Assembly (NCBI GenBank): GCA_900239685.1
Contig: OENT01000360.1
Coordinates: forward strand, 62,001-126,000
DNA from: Rotaria macrura
Lineage: Eukaryota > Rotifera > Eurotatoria > Philodinida > Philodinidae
DNA: 64,000 nucleotides
Direction: 5' to 3'
The notes beneath the pieces were generated by a model, which had not been told where the DNA came from, did not search any database, and worked only from the letters and a program-made list of their open reading frames with translations. Of the stretch, positions 1 to 13,082 are shown piece by piece. The first letter of the stretch is position 1. Each line of letters opens with the position of its first letter. A program made the translations under genes and the position numbers.

Positions 1-2649
1 AGATTATTCTTATTATTCTGTTGTTCATCAAAGACATAAATGAAGTGAAGAAGAATAACAGAAAACGGAAAAAGAACTAAGATAGATTATAATAGTGTTA
101 GTAATAGAAAGCGAACGAGAGTGCAATACAACGCTTGAATGATGACTGACAATAGAGATGAAAACAAGTTAAACAATGTATTGATGCAAATCTTCCTCTA
201 CTAGAGCGCACGAGTGCTTTTACTCTCTTTTTCTTGGTCTCTCAATCTCATGTATCAGTGTGTTACTGCTAGAAGTAAATGGGATCATGCGTGCATGCAA
301 AAGGAGATGATGCGTATGTGTATATGTATGTAAAAGATGAAATGTTAACCGGATTGAGTTGCCTGTTCAATTACTATTCTTTCTGTTGGTTATTGTTTGC
401 TTTCTCTATGAGTACGACCGATTGGCATCATTTATAGATGTTCGAATCTATTCTCTTTTTTTTTCTTACTCCATTATTCTCTATGTATACATAAATATAT
501 GAATTTATATATATATATATATGTGTGTGTTCGCTGCTTTATTTTGATTTAATCAAGACAGTCAGCTCACAAGCTAGTCGAACTTCTCAAGTGTCACTTT
601 CATCCCATCGTTCGCTCGTTCCTACTTACATACACACATGCACACGCTCGCATACATACTCATATTCACGTCAGAGCACACAAATCGCTATTATGATTAA
701 AAATGAACACTCTTGTTATTGACCTGAGAGCAAATTCTTCATTCCCATCGGCAGACATTTAAGATACAATACAGGTGTGAATGTTTGTAAGAGTGAAGAG
801 AAAAAAAAGGAAAGATGAAAGAAAGAATTGACGATGTGAAAGATAATGAGATTAAATGTATATGGATGTATGCAAATATATTGTTGTTGGATTGTTGACA
901 CAACTCAGGAGTGGTCATGTTTCTTTTCATTCTACACTTCTCATCATCATCATCGTCATCATCTTTGTCGTTGTTGAATGACATACGCCAGAATGTAGTC
1001 GTGCTCGGAAATAGAAGTACTCATCAGTTAACATAATGCAGGCGATGATGAGACAACAAAGAAAATATAGTAAGGGAATAAAAGGTGAGATAAATCGTAA
1101 ATAGGAAAGAAGAAAATTGTCAAGCGTATAAAATAAGCAAGCCAATAATTTCTTTTTAAGATATAGAAAAGTGGAGAAAAAGGAAAAGAAGTTGTTGAAA
1201 TATATTTACACATTCATCTTAGTAGTAGTATTCGAGTAGAAAAAGGCATTATATCTTAACAAATTTACATAGTAGTAAAGCGGCAATAATAATGATGATG
1301 ATGATGATGATGATGATGAGAATGAAATCAAGAAAAGTAAAAAAAAATACTATCATAACAAATCGACGACATATGCTAATTAACACTACCTAGATCGAAT
1401 AGTAATCGAATAGATGTACAAGAATAAGCATAAGAATAATAAAAATGAGAACGAGTCAAAGAAGGAAAGAAACGATCATTTTTCTCATCAATCGATCGAC
1501 AAACTAAACTACTCAAGAATGAAAGCAAACAAATGAAAATAAGGGAATATATGAAGGCAAATAGAAAAAGAGAATCAATATGAAGTACATTTGTTGAAAA
1601 ACATTTTAGAAAGAAAAATTTAACTTCTCTTAAGAACAATAAATCAAGAAGGAAAAAAAGAAAATATGTATATATAACGTCCTCTTTTGACAAGAAAAGA
1701 AAGAATCATATATAATAATATAAATCAAAAATATCACAAGTCATCTGATTGGACAACCATTACAATGATTCATTCAAATATCTAACATACTTATGCACTG
1801 AAAATAAAAGATGCACCGAAAAATAAACATGATAAATAAATTTATTTTTCTCAATCATAAGCTTAATTAAAGAATCAAAAAAGAAAATGAAATAAAAAAC
1901 TTATATCACATCAATTCCTCCAACCCTCACATTGGTAAATATCTTAAAACATTGAAACAAAATGGTGAACATTCGAAAACAAGACACTATGAACGTCTTT
2001 TTTATTAAACTTATTACAATATATCGATAAATTAATTTTGTTTTTTTTTTCTAGATAAGAAATATTTTCTTCCATCATGTTTGTACCAGTATTATCGAAT
2101 GAAATAGAAGATTTATATGTTAAAACGAGTAAAAAATGAAAATGTCCTTGAAAAGTAAAAGAAAAAATGTGTTCTTTTTTCATGCAAATATTAAGATAGA
2201 ATATTCTAAGATTATGTTTATGTTTTAAGTACAATGAAAGTTAATCGATCATGGAAGAAATTATTATACATGGATATTTGTTATTTCTGTAAAATGATTT
2301 CTTCCGATTGCATTATTCATAACGAAAGTATCGTATTACCTAAATTTTCATATGAGACAATTACGTTATGAATTCGATTTGTAGATATCTCTATAAGAAT
2401 TGTTTAGCTAGACAAAAACTTTTATATATTTTGAACATGTCTGAAGGATTAATTCAGGTAGACTATTTTCTTCATCTGACATTTACATTCACATGTTGAT
2501 AATAATAATGAGACGTTAGGTCGCTTTGATTTCCACCGCATGCTAAGAGATCGTTCAATTTTGGGTCATTTATTTTTAAGAAATACTTACTTTTCAAATG
2601 AAAGACATACACTACGCGCTATAATTTGTATTCTATCGAATATAGATAG
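1..2649. other. AT-rich non-coding stretch with simple repeats
   Basis: No supportable gene. The open frames here are short, biased toward F/S/L/I or K/R, overlap on both strands, and match no family. Simple sequence includes an alternating TA then TG run near 507-530 and an ATG/GAT trinucleotide run near 1291-1320. The stretch could be the 3' flank of a gene outside the window or a distal upstream region of the gene starting at 5063. Confidence 0.6.
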
Positions 2650-2657
2650 ATTATAAC

Positions 2658-2831
2658 CAGGGGCGTACCGAAGTCTCGAGAGCAGGGGGGGGGTGGGGCG
2701 TAAGGTCTTTATTCATATCAATTCAGCAACTAAAGTCCTCAGAAAAGAGCTTTTTTCAATTTTTTTGTACCAAAAACACAAAATTGTCAAAAACAGGGGA
2801 GACTTTACGCCCCCCGGTCGGTACGCCCCTG
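2658..2831. mobile_element. hAT-like non-autonomous element (MITE), 174 bp
   Basis: The ends are inverted copies of CAGGGGCGTACCGA. The element is flanked by a perfect 8-bp direct repeat, ATTATAAC, at 2650-2657 and 2832-2839. An 8-bp target duplication with CAGGGG-type ends is typical of the hAT superfamily. The interior is G-rich near the left end and C-rich near the right end and has no coding capacity, so it would have been moved by a transposase made elsewhere. Confidence 0.9.
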
Positions 2832-2839
2832 ATTATAAC

Positions 2840-5062
2840 TCGGTTGCACCAAGAAGGAAACATCATGATTTTTAGTTTTTATGTTTTTCTAGATAAATAC
2901 ATGCGTGAAAAGTCATATCAGGAATATCAACAAATAGAAGACCTAAAAGTGTTTCTAGGAGTACAACAAAAGATTCAGAGAAGCTCATTGTTTAGATAGG
3001 AAATTTTATAAACTGAAAACCCAGTCACAATGAGTTTTAATGACGAAAAATGTTTCGCAAAAATCAAACGTGGCTGAGTAGTTCTCGAGTTCATGAAAAG
3101 CATTAAGGAGTAGTCAGGAGTATGAAAATAATTAAGAATACTCCATAGCAACCTAGTGAAATTCTCAACATGGTATAAAACACAATGAAAATGAAGCTCT
3201 CGGAAAATAATTCAATAACATATGAGAAAATGTTTTGTTCCCCACAAATCCACAATCAACAGTTAGGAATACAACAAAAACAGAATCCATGGCAAAAGTT
3301 TATTAATACAAAAATGACTAAAAAGATGGTTCTACCCTTTGCGTTTTATAGATAATGACGTGATTTTTCTTCGCCCCAATTGTCCTATTACCATTATGTA
3401 TATATATGTATTGCTTATTGTAGATAATTGAATAGATTACATGGCTATATACATGCTGCATTCAAACGATATTTGGTATTTAAATTTTTCAAACAAGACA
3501 ATCAACAACACAGATATCAATTCAATCTCTTACTCACAATAGTCTTCGTCTCATTTCTTCATTTATGTTTTCTAGGCAAATATCAACAAAGAGCATGAAT
3601 AATATTTTACTGAGAAGAATTTCGATCGAATATTAGTAGACAAAAGAAAACGAATAATAAAACACAATATTTCCGTCGTTTCTAATAAAATACATCGATA
3701 CGTATTTTCCGTTTTGTTTTTCATAGGGGCGAGATATTATATGAAAAGTTATTTTCAGTTTAATTACGATATCGATGTTTCACATTGTCAGAGAATCTTT
3801 CATACTTAAGATCAAATAGAGTACTTGATCTTCACTCAATTTGTTCTACATATTGAAAAGTACGTATTTATTTAAAATTACAATTGTAGTAGTCAACGAA
3901 AGAAAAAGAAAGAAACACTATGACAACCAATGAAGACATAATCCAAAATGATATGAATCGAATGAACATGTAGCTATTTGCATTTTGTTGTTTGATTTAT
4001 ATTTCACCGAATCGTTGGTATAGAAAATATTCATTGAATATGTTATTGGTTTCATGTAGACAAGAAAAAGATATATTATGTGGCAATTTATTCAACTATG
4101 TTGTATGATAAGAAGAAAAAAAATTGTTTCGTTTTCAGGTATTCGAATAAGATTTCGATTGAAATCATTTCTGGCTATCAATCATCAGTTTGTAATTTAC
4201 TTTTTATTTCAATTTTTATTTGTCTGTATATTTGATTATCTTGTATTTTTGTCTCAACGAACGAAAAAAAAAAACTATCTTCTTTTTCTATGGATAAAGT
4301 TAAAATTCTTTTTTTTCGTTGAGATTATGTTTAATGAAATACATAATCTGTGATATGAATAAGTTGCTCTTATTTTGTACATCGAAATGTTATCATTGAT
4401 TTAGAATTGTCCATGTCGATCGTCTTTCATGAAGCAAAATATTCTTGCCATGTAGATACTTCATCATAATTATGCTTTCACATAGAACGACAATATTATT
4501 GCTGTACTATTCAATTAGTGACCATGTCAAAAATCTTCTATGTGGATCATTTGGTCTCATGACCAGCAAAGGAATTAATGGTCGAAAATCTCCATATAGA
4601 ATATGATACAATAATAATGTCAAATGCAGATTTTTCTTTTTCTTTTCTCGTATATGATAGAATAAAGGAAGAATAAAAAAAGACCAACTTTGTCTTCGAC
4701 GCCTTGCGTAGGCGAGTAGCATACACGGCTCTAAGTAACCCATACACAACAAAAAACAAGAAAAAAAAAACGAGAGAAGAGTTGATTTTTCTTCTTGCTC
4801 GTTCGTCGGCTTAAGCGAGCGAATGCAATAAAGCCACCCCTTTTTTCTCTTTTTCTCCCTCATTCTCATCATTCATCGTCGACGAGAGGCACACACACAC
4901 ATACACTCAAATAGAAGAGAGTAACGCATAGTTGTTATTTCTTTCCATTACTTTTTCAATGCTTACTTGTTCGTATGTAGTTCTCCATATCAAATGAAAA
5001 CGTAAAAGAAAACTTGCATATTTCTAGATCGATATATTAATATTAGTCAATCCGTCAGATAA
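2840..5062. other. Non-coding region upstream of the PNUTS gene
   Basis: No gene recognised. A minus-strand open frame at 4507-4872 is rich in K/R/F/L and looks like chance. CA-rich and TC-rich tracts lie at about 4790-4920, just before the first coding exon at 5063, so this part may hold the promoter and 5' untranslated region of that gene. No convincing TATA box was found. Confidence 0.5.
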
Positions 5063-8000
5063 ATGGTAATGAGAAGAATTATTGGTTTAGAAAATTTCAT
5101 CTCTATCGATTTATCATAGGCTCCTGTCGATCCAACTGTTCTACTAAATACAATCATCTATTTGTTAGATAAACACGGTGGATTGAAAAATGATCGAGTT
5201 GTACGACAATTTATTACGTATGTTTAATAATAATGCGTTATTTTTTTTTTTGTTCTTATTTTTTCTTTTCGTTTTCGTTAATCATTCTTTGATCATAATC
5301 GAAAAAATTTTTAGACTTATGAAATTAACTGAAAAACTAGTGAATAAAGCAATCTATTTACAAATTCTTACTCATACAAAATCTCAAGATACATTGATAA
5401 CGTATGTTGAAAAACTTGTTGTGTTTTTAGTTAACTAAAAATTTCAAAAAAAAAAACATTCGAGAATATTAATAAACAATATTGTCTAATTTAATTATTC
5501 ATATTTCTAGGTTTCTAAAGTGTGATGGTCTTCGAATTTTAATCAAATGGCTTTCACATTTTAGCATTGAACGTAATCATGCATTTCTACTCGATACATT
5601 ACATATCATAGGCGCATTGCCGTTCAATACTGATAATGTTTCACAGAATGATATCGACGAGCTACAGCTCAAAATAGCCGAACTTGCATCGGCTGAGTCA
5701 GGGAAAGAAAAGGGTCAGTGTTTTTGGTATAAAATATCAAACGAGGAAAAGAAACAGAAAGATATATCATAATTCCAACGCATAATTCATTTGAAATATT
5801 ATATTTTTCTTCGACAACAAAAAAAAAAGAAAAGGAGAAAGAATGAATGAATGAATGACGTCGTTTTCTCGTTTATGGCTTCAACATGTTGTGAATATAT
5901 GATAACAAGTTGATATTTACTTCAAAGCGTCTTCATATCAAGACTATGAATAGTCTAGTTGATTCTTGATGGTTTCAATAGAGATTATCGAATGGAAAAA
6001 ATTTTCCTATCGATGAACTCTTGCTTTTGATGTGTGTGTTTCGTCGGTTTAATTGATATGTTCACAAACGACAAAAAACGTTTCCAATCTCAACGATATA
6101 TAAACCTAATGAGAATGATCAGTTTCGAATTTACACTACTTACGTATATGATTATAACTGTAGCGACTCATTCAAAAAGTTATAAATCATGCAGAATGTT
6201 AGCTGTATCGTATTTAAAAAAAAATAAACTTTTTTTTAGATCGAACACATGCAATACATTTCTGTGTACGAAAGATACTGTTTTCTTAATTGAGAGATTA
6301 AGAAAATACGATGGACCATGTCGGATTAGCGCTCTTTTCTTTCTACATGTCTCGATCGTTATCGTATCAATTGAATAATTTCATAGTACTATTGAATTTT
6401 TTGTAGATATTCGTGAAAGTGCACATCATCTATACGATATTTGTATCAACAAAGGAGTATTTAAAGTCATTGAATCGCATACTCCACATCTTGATATTGA
6501 CCAGCAACAAACATCTCGTATGTATCCTAATTGATAATGAACAAAAATCGATTGATTTTAAAAAAATCTTTTAGAATCTTCAACGATCGTTCGATCATCG
6601 ACGTCAATTGATAATCAACAATATCCATTGGCATCACAACAATTGAATAAAACCGAACGAACATTGCTCTCATCAAATAATAATACATTCCCTCTCAATG
6701 ATAGGAATATGGCAACAACCGCAACATTGACTGCCGTATCAACAACAAGTACAAATAGTAATATTGTGGATAATAGCAAACGAAAAACTGAAGAGAATAT
6801 AGGACCTACGACAAATAGAAAGCCGACACATCGTCGTTGTATAACACAAACACAAATAGAAACAAAAAAAATGAAATCATCCATTGACATAGATGATAGT
6901 GATAGTGGTTTAAATAAAACTAATTTATTAAATCGAACTACGCCAACGTTTCGTATACCTAAAATAGGAAGGTAGGTTATTGAAGTGTTTTTTCTGAATT
7001 TTTCTTTTCTAGGGATTAACTCAAATATCATCGATCGACAAAGTCCGTGTTGTTGTTGTTGTTTTTCTTTTCTTTTTCTTTTTGAACTGTTATTGTATCT
7101 TGTGTTACTTTTTTATTTTATTTTTTTCCTATTATTCTTTTTTTTTTTTGGTTGTATCACTTTGTGATGGGTCTTTATTTTCAAAATTTACTTTTTCTGA
7201 ATGATTGTACGAATAATTTTCAATTTTTAGGATATCAATTGCAAGGTAATTTAGGTTATGTATCTTTTTTTCTGATTTCTGAGAGAAAAAAAAGCAACGG
7301 TAGGTACTACGATTGTCAGATGAATGGAATTTCTTCTTTGTTTTTTTCCATCCAATGTAATTTATATTATTCTATTATGACGAAATAAATAATGAATTAA
7401 AGCAAAATGTTCCAAGAATTATGTTCTCTATGTTGATACAATGGTGATGCATATTCAGAGGCGGACGGACGGACGGACTTTGTCGATCGATATTTGTTTG
7501 TGATGGCCTATTTCTTCTATTTTTTGCCTTGTCTTTCGTTATCTTTATATGTATACGCGTCTATAATGTACTTTATGTATGTGTTTATCTTCATATATTT
7601 CAGGTCAAATACAAATGTACCATCACCGCCGCCTGAAACGAATGAAATTTTATCGAATCCTACATCTGGAAATCAACAACCTAAACTGACCGTACCATTG
7701 AATCGGCAAACGAGTGAAGAACTTAATTCACAGCAAGGAAAACGAAAGTTTTCTTTAAGTCAATACATAGAACGAAAACGATTGAAATCGAGTGAACTAC
7801 AACAGAACTCTTTAGCGGATACTGACATGCGAATAAATAATACCGGAAATGTCAAGGTGAGACACAAGGAAAGCAACAGATGATGATTGTTTTGTTCGAT
7901 TGCTACAAGAATTTCGCGTGAATTTTTTTTTCCATGGCACCATTGTCACGTGCCGACGTCCTGCTTATATAAATTGAGTTCTAATGTTAGAACATCAAAA

Positions 8001-11000
8001 TGCAGCGTTGCATATGATCAATGTGGTCGTATAACACCTGTTTCATCCTGCCATATTCTATAGAAAAGACTCAGCATCCTCTCGTAGGTACGATGTTTGA
8101 GTCTTGAACATATTTGAAGATTGCGCCATACACTATTCATGTCATAACCAAATCTCACAGGAGTGTACGTGAGAGGAATTATTGTCAGCGTGCATCAGGA
8201 CTCGAAAAAATGATCGAGAAATTATTTAGGTCCACCAGGCTCAGGCCGAAACAAAACTTATTTTAAACAGAATTTTTTCCTCAATGATATTTGTATACCA
8301 CTACGGTCATCGCCAATGCACGTATGAACAAATAACGGGTGTTATTTTGAGTTTCATTAGTTCAAATTAAAAATCAAAACAAAATACAATGGTTTAAATC
8401 GTTTTCTGAGTAAAAACAAATCGAATATATTGTAAGGATTTAGAACACAATTACACTCATTCTACATGACACGATATCCTATGGTACAATACATTAATTG
8501 AGTGACACCCGTGAAGAGGTTGCCATATTTCTGTGTGAAAACATTCTTTTTTTCAGTTTAGACCGTTTATTGACGTTAGCTTCTGGTCTACAATAGTTTG
8601 TGAATAAAAAGAAAAAAATGAATTGATATCTAAAGTTTGAAGATGAACTTCGTAACTTGAGATATTCACATTTTTTCTCAATACTCATAATCTATTTTCT
8701 ATTGCGTTCTAACTCATCACGTCATCGAAATCTGCAAACAATATTGTCTAACATAATGACACGAAACTCATAGAATTCCCTGTTTTCTTTTCCAGCACAT
8801 GGTATACTTTCCATGAATTCATCTCTTGATCAAATTTGAAAAATTAGATAAAGTATTATTTAAAGATTCTATTCTCGACGGCGCTTTATTTGCGACATGT
8901 TTTCTCTCTTTGGTTCATGTCATCATTGCAATATAGAATATTGCATACAGGCAAAACATACGACGGCTGGTCTAAATGATTCCACTGGCTTATTATATTA
9001 ACTATACTTTCTAGTGAGTCGAAAAAGTTTTTTAAAATCATGAATTTAATAACCAAAACACAGATAACGTGATGAAACGGACATGAATTTAGATGTACGA
9101 CAAATTCATTGACTAGAAGAAACATTGCCACGAAAGGTTAATGTAATTGTCATGATTTTGAATCTCAATAGTAGATCAATAGGAGTGTTCGTTTCATCAT
9201 CTAAAATGGTATTTAATTACATTTCAAGTCACTCAACTAAAGTTGAGATACTTTTTCTATCAGAAAATATTTTTGATAATGTCTAGTAAAAAGAATAATT
9301 TTGTTGGGTCGGACTGACCTTTTCGTTTTCATGGCCTTGTCTGCATATCAGTCCAATGACTGTATGTTTCTATTTGAGACTAATATCAATATCCTTGAAT
9401 AAATTGATAAAGTTCGACAATTAGTCTTTACATAGATTTATGTATTGCGTATAGAATAAAGTCAATGTATGGATCACTCGATAAAATTTTGAAATCACAT
9501 TTTTAGTTTATCATGAATCTCAATGGTAACTTCATCAATGATGTTAACTACCGACGTTCTGACATGAAATCTTTTCTTGATGATCAAGGCGAAATTTAGC
9601 TCTCGAATGAAGGTCAAATGATATGAGAATTTCTTCGATAGAAATAAAACATTGAGACATTCACACCTTAGTATTCACTCTTCATATTGTCGAATTTCAT
9701 GTGATTTATATGATGTTGTCCGATAGCAACATGAAGAACTAGATGGCATTGTTAATTACATACGCTAGTTTTTGTGTTCGTTCGTATGAATGTTTTTCAT
9801 TGAAATCTGAGAAAATTAAAACGACGAATAAAAATTCAAAGTCAAAAAGAAAAAATTAATAATTATTATATTTTCAACTTTAGGCTTCACCTCCGATGTC
9901 TATGGATGATGATTTACCAAACATTTCCGATAATCCATCTGTAATTAGTCCGAAACATGATGAAACAAGTAAATCATTTGCATTACATGAGTGTTTTCAT
10001 TTAGTTTTTTTTTTCTTTATTTTATTTTTTGATTAGGTACAATTATAAAAAGTAATCTAAGTGAACCAGGTGTTAAGAAAATAATCAAAAAGAAAGTCAT
10101 TTGGGCCGATGAAAAAAATCAAACACTTGTACAGACATCATTTTTTGAAGTCGATGATTCTGAACTATCTGACATGCATATATTTGCACGTTCATGTGCA
10201 GCTAATATATCTATTGCACAGCTTGAAAAAGTGATGGAACGAGATTTTCGTAAACGTCGTGGCATACAAGATATGAATTCGATCGATCAAGATGACAAAC
10301 AAATTTTAGTACCATTGCCATCGTTAATAAAAATTTTATTACCTGATACAATACAAATTCCACAAGTCGTTTCACAAGAACGTTTTGTACAAGAAGAACG
10401 TGAAAAAACTGTTTTACAAGCACTTTTCATACGTTCATTTTTACCCGATAGTCCAGGTGAACCTGATGGTGACCTTGTTGCACATAGTCATCTTGAAAGA
10501 AGTGAACCGAAACTGATCCCACTTGAAGATGTAAGAATACAGATGAATATAAAGAATACATCGCGATCATTGAATATGATAATAATAATAATAATATTGT
10601 TTTTTATGATTGAAAATAAATTCTTGAATATATCTAAATCTATATATGTATATGTATGTAGGATACTTCATCGTCTTTATCGAGTACAGTAACATCAGTA
10701 AACAGCAATAATACAACAACGGCTACTATACCATTAGTTGCAACAAATAATTTAGCCGCATCATCATTGTCATTATCAACATCAACATCAACAACAATAA
10801 CAACAACAACAATGACGACAACAAATAACGCAACTAACTCCAGTATTTCATCATTTTCATTTGGAGATGTTTCGCCTGAGGTTGCACAAATTCTTGCACA
10901 AGCGAAAGGAAATTTAACTTCAGCTACGGCTAATAATCTATCGACATCGGCTTCATCGAATGTGCTATTAAATTTACCTACAACAATAACAACAGCTAAT

Positions 11001-12399
11001 TCAACAATAACAAATTCAACAGTTACATCAACGCCCAATCTTCCGCCACCACCAAATCTATTTTCAGCTTTACTTAGTGTCGCACGAACTGCTAGCAATG
11101 AAACAGCCAATGGTAAGACTACCAAACAATTGATCATCGAAATGACAAAATATCAAGTCTGAAAATATATTGAATTTCCGACGAATCAATTGTTAACTTT
11201 CGTTTTCTTTTAAGTTCGAATTTTTTTCCTATTCGTTAGAATCGTACTCTATCTACTTTTCTCAATAACATTTGAATAGACATTCTAAAACATACGAGAT
11301 ATAATCTATACATTCAATGACTAAGCATATCCTACAGATCGTTCTTTTTTTTTGTAATCAAAGGAGAAACTGTCAAGTTCCAATTGGAATCATAAGAGTC
11401 CTACTTGAAATTCAATGACTGCTTGTCAAATTTAAAATATGACAAAAACATTTTCAAAAGGTTCATCGTTGGAACGTGCCTCTAGTATTGAAAAAATAAA
11501 GAAAATATGTGCAGGTATCGATCTCATTTTTAGGAGTAGTTATTTTTATTGATCTTATTGTTTGGTATAGAGATGAAGGATATTTTAAGACAGCTGGAAC
11601 GATATACACAAAGAAACATTGAACAATAAGGAAAAACTAGAGAAGAAAGTTCAGATCATATGAATGAATTGTTCAACAAGAAAGTACTAGTGAGCTCGTT
11701 GACTATATTGCTCATAAAAATTCATGCTCTAAAATATTAGCTATAAATGACTTGATATCAATTGTAACACTTCCTTGCTCATACGTTAATCATATTCGAT
11801 TGAACTGGAAATAAAGCCAACGTATTATTACTTGAACCTGTAACATATCTTATGAATGATATAATTTATTTTAGTTCCACCGCCGAATTCAATAGCTAAT
11901 CTATTGCCAAATCTTTCACTAAATTTTAATTTGCCTCCACCACCAGCAGCAGCCTTTCCATTGTCTCAACTTATAGCAAATGCTCTTACACTTGGCATAC
12001 CGCCGCCACCGACAGCCAGTAAGTAAAACAATGAATCAATGTAAATACAAGTATTGACATTTGTTTTCTTTCTATTCAGATGCCTCACTCTATCAAACAT
12101 CACCGGCTACGTTTACAACACCACCACCAAATTTAACTAATTCAATAGTTAATTCAGTTTCAACATCATCAGTAAATTCTAAGACACCAACTGTTCGTTT
12201 TGTTTCTGCTATTGGCCAACAAACACGACCTAATCTAACAAACAACAATACTAATAATAATAATAATAATAATAATAATCATGAACATCAAATTTCGTCT
12301 TCTCGTGAGAACAGTAGAGAACATAATTTTCGACGAGGTCCACCAAATAATAATAATCGTCGGGATTACTATCAAAATCGAAATAATAATAATAATAAC

Positions 12400-12435
<36 letters not shown>

Positions 12436-12453
12436 CGAAATATATTCTCGTAG
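5063..12453 (+). CDS. PPP1R10: PP1 nuclear targeting subunit, PNUTS/PPP1R10 orthologue
   Basis: Nuclear scaffold that brings protein phosphatase 1 to chromatin and RNA polymerase II. Exons: 5063-5065, 5120-5217, 5315-5401, 5511-5713, 6407-6517, 6575-6971, 7604-7856, 9884-9968, 10037-10530, 10662-11112, 11875-12018, 12080-12453; the frame stays open for 899 aa. Residues 2 to about 130 match the TFIIS N-terminal (LW) domain of PNUTS, beginning APVDPTVLL like vertebrate GPIDPKELL. A PP1-binding RVxF-type motif, KKVIW, lies at residues 431-435 (10089-10103), followed by the conserved acidic FFEVDDSE block. A second conserved block reads QERFVQEEREKTVLQALF and ends EPKLIPLED. The tail is Thr/Asn/Pro-rich with poly-Asn; the C-terminal CCCH finger of vertebrate PNUTS is not seen. 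The first coding exon is only the ATG. The exon at 6407-6517 is the least certain. A polyadenylation signal AATAAA lies at 12506. Confidence 0.92.
7857..9883 (+). other. Long intron of the PNUTS gene (2.0 kb)
   Basis: Bounded by GTGAGA and a TTTTCAACTTTAG acceptor. The other clear introns here are mostly 50-70 nt, so this one is unusually long. It contains no recognised gene and I found no clean terminal inverted repeats, so an old decayed insertion is possible but not shown. Short minus-strand open frames at 8494-8688 and 8886-9131 are not supported. Confidence 0.55.
12240..12437 (+). repeat. AAT trinucleotide repeats encoding poly-asparagine
   Basis: Two interrupted AAT tracts (about 12247-12281 and 12381-12436) lie in the last PNUTS exon and encode runs of Asn separated by an Arg-rich segment. 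They are in frame and end just before the stop, so they form the extreme C-terminus. Copy number is likely variable between alleles. Confidence 0.85.
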
Positions 12454-12505
12454 AAAAAAAAATGCAAGATAAGAATTTGGATTAGCACCTTATTTCAAGA
12501 AAGAA

Positions 12506-12511
12506 AATAAA
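12506..12511 (+). terminator. Polyadenylation signal of the PNUTS gene
   Basis: AATAAA 53 nt after the stop codon; a second AATAAA lies about 35 nt further on. Confidence 0.6.
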
Positions 12512-13082
12512 ACATCCTGGTGGTCAATCCTGTGATATATTCTGAATAAAACAAAAAAAAAATAAGAAGAAGACACTCATGTTCTAGTTGCACGTGTATT
12601 GTGTGATAAGTCTTATTTGTTTTTCTTTTTCGTGTGTAGACTAGCCGGCTAAGGTATGTCTATTTATGAAATATGTATGTTGGTTTGATTTTATTCATTC
12701 CTTATTTCATTAGCTTTTTTCTTTCTTTCTTCCTTTCTTTTGTTGATTGTTCTGTTCTTTTGCGCTTATCTATTCTCACTTAAACCTATATATATATATA
12801 TATATATATACATATATACATATTATCCGTCTTTGTCATTCTTGATCGTTTCAAATTGTTAGAAAAAAAGTCAGTATTTTGGTTGTTTGTTTTTTTTTGT
12901 ACATTTTGCAAGAAAAAAAAAACATGAATAACTCTTTTGGATTATGATGATAAAGAGAAAATATAACGATTGACATGATGGACACATTTTGTTTCATTAT
13001 TTCTTTTACATTCTAGATCTATACAGCATTATATATATATATATATATATATTAATATTAATACAAGTAGTAATAGTCAATA

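Noticed and set aside
1291-1320. Trinucleotide run considered as part of a coding exon
   Set aside because: No surrounding coding signal or splice sites in phase.
4507-4872. 121-aa minus-strand open frame
   Set aside because: Composition is that of translated pyrimidine/purine tracts; overlapping frames are similar in length and no family is recognised.
6034-6378. 114-aa frame between PNUTS exons
   Set aside because: Lies in the intron defined by matching phases (5713 to 6407), and the sequence does not resemble PNUTS.
10640-11137. 165-aa minus-strand frame opposite PNUTS
   Set aside because: Antisense shadow of a Thr/Asn-rich exon; the Val-rich translation is a by-product of ACA/AAT codons.
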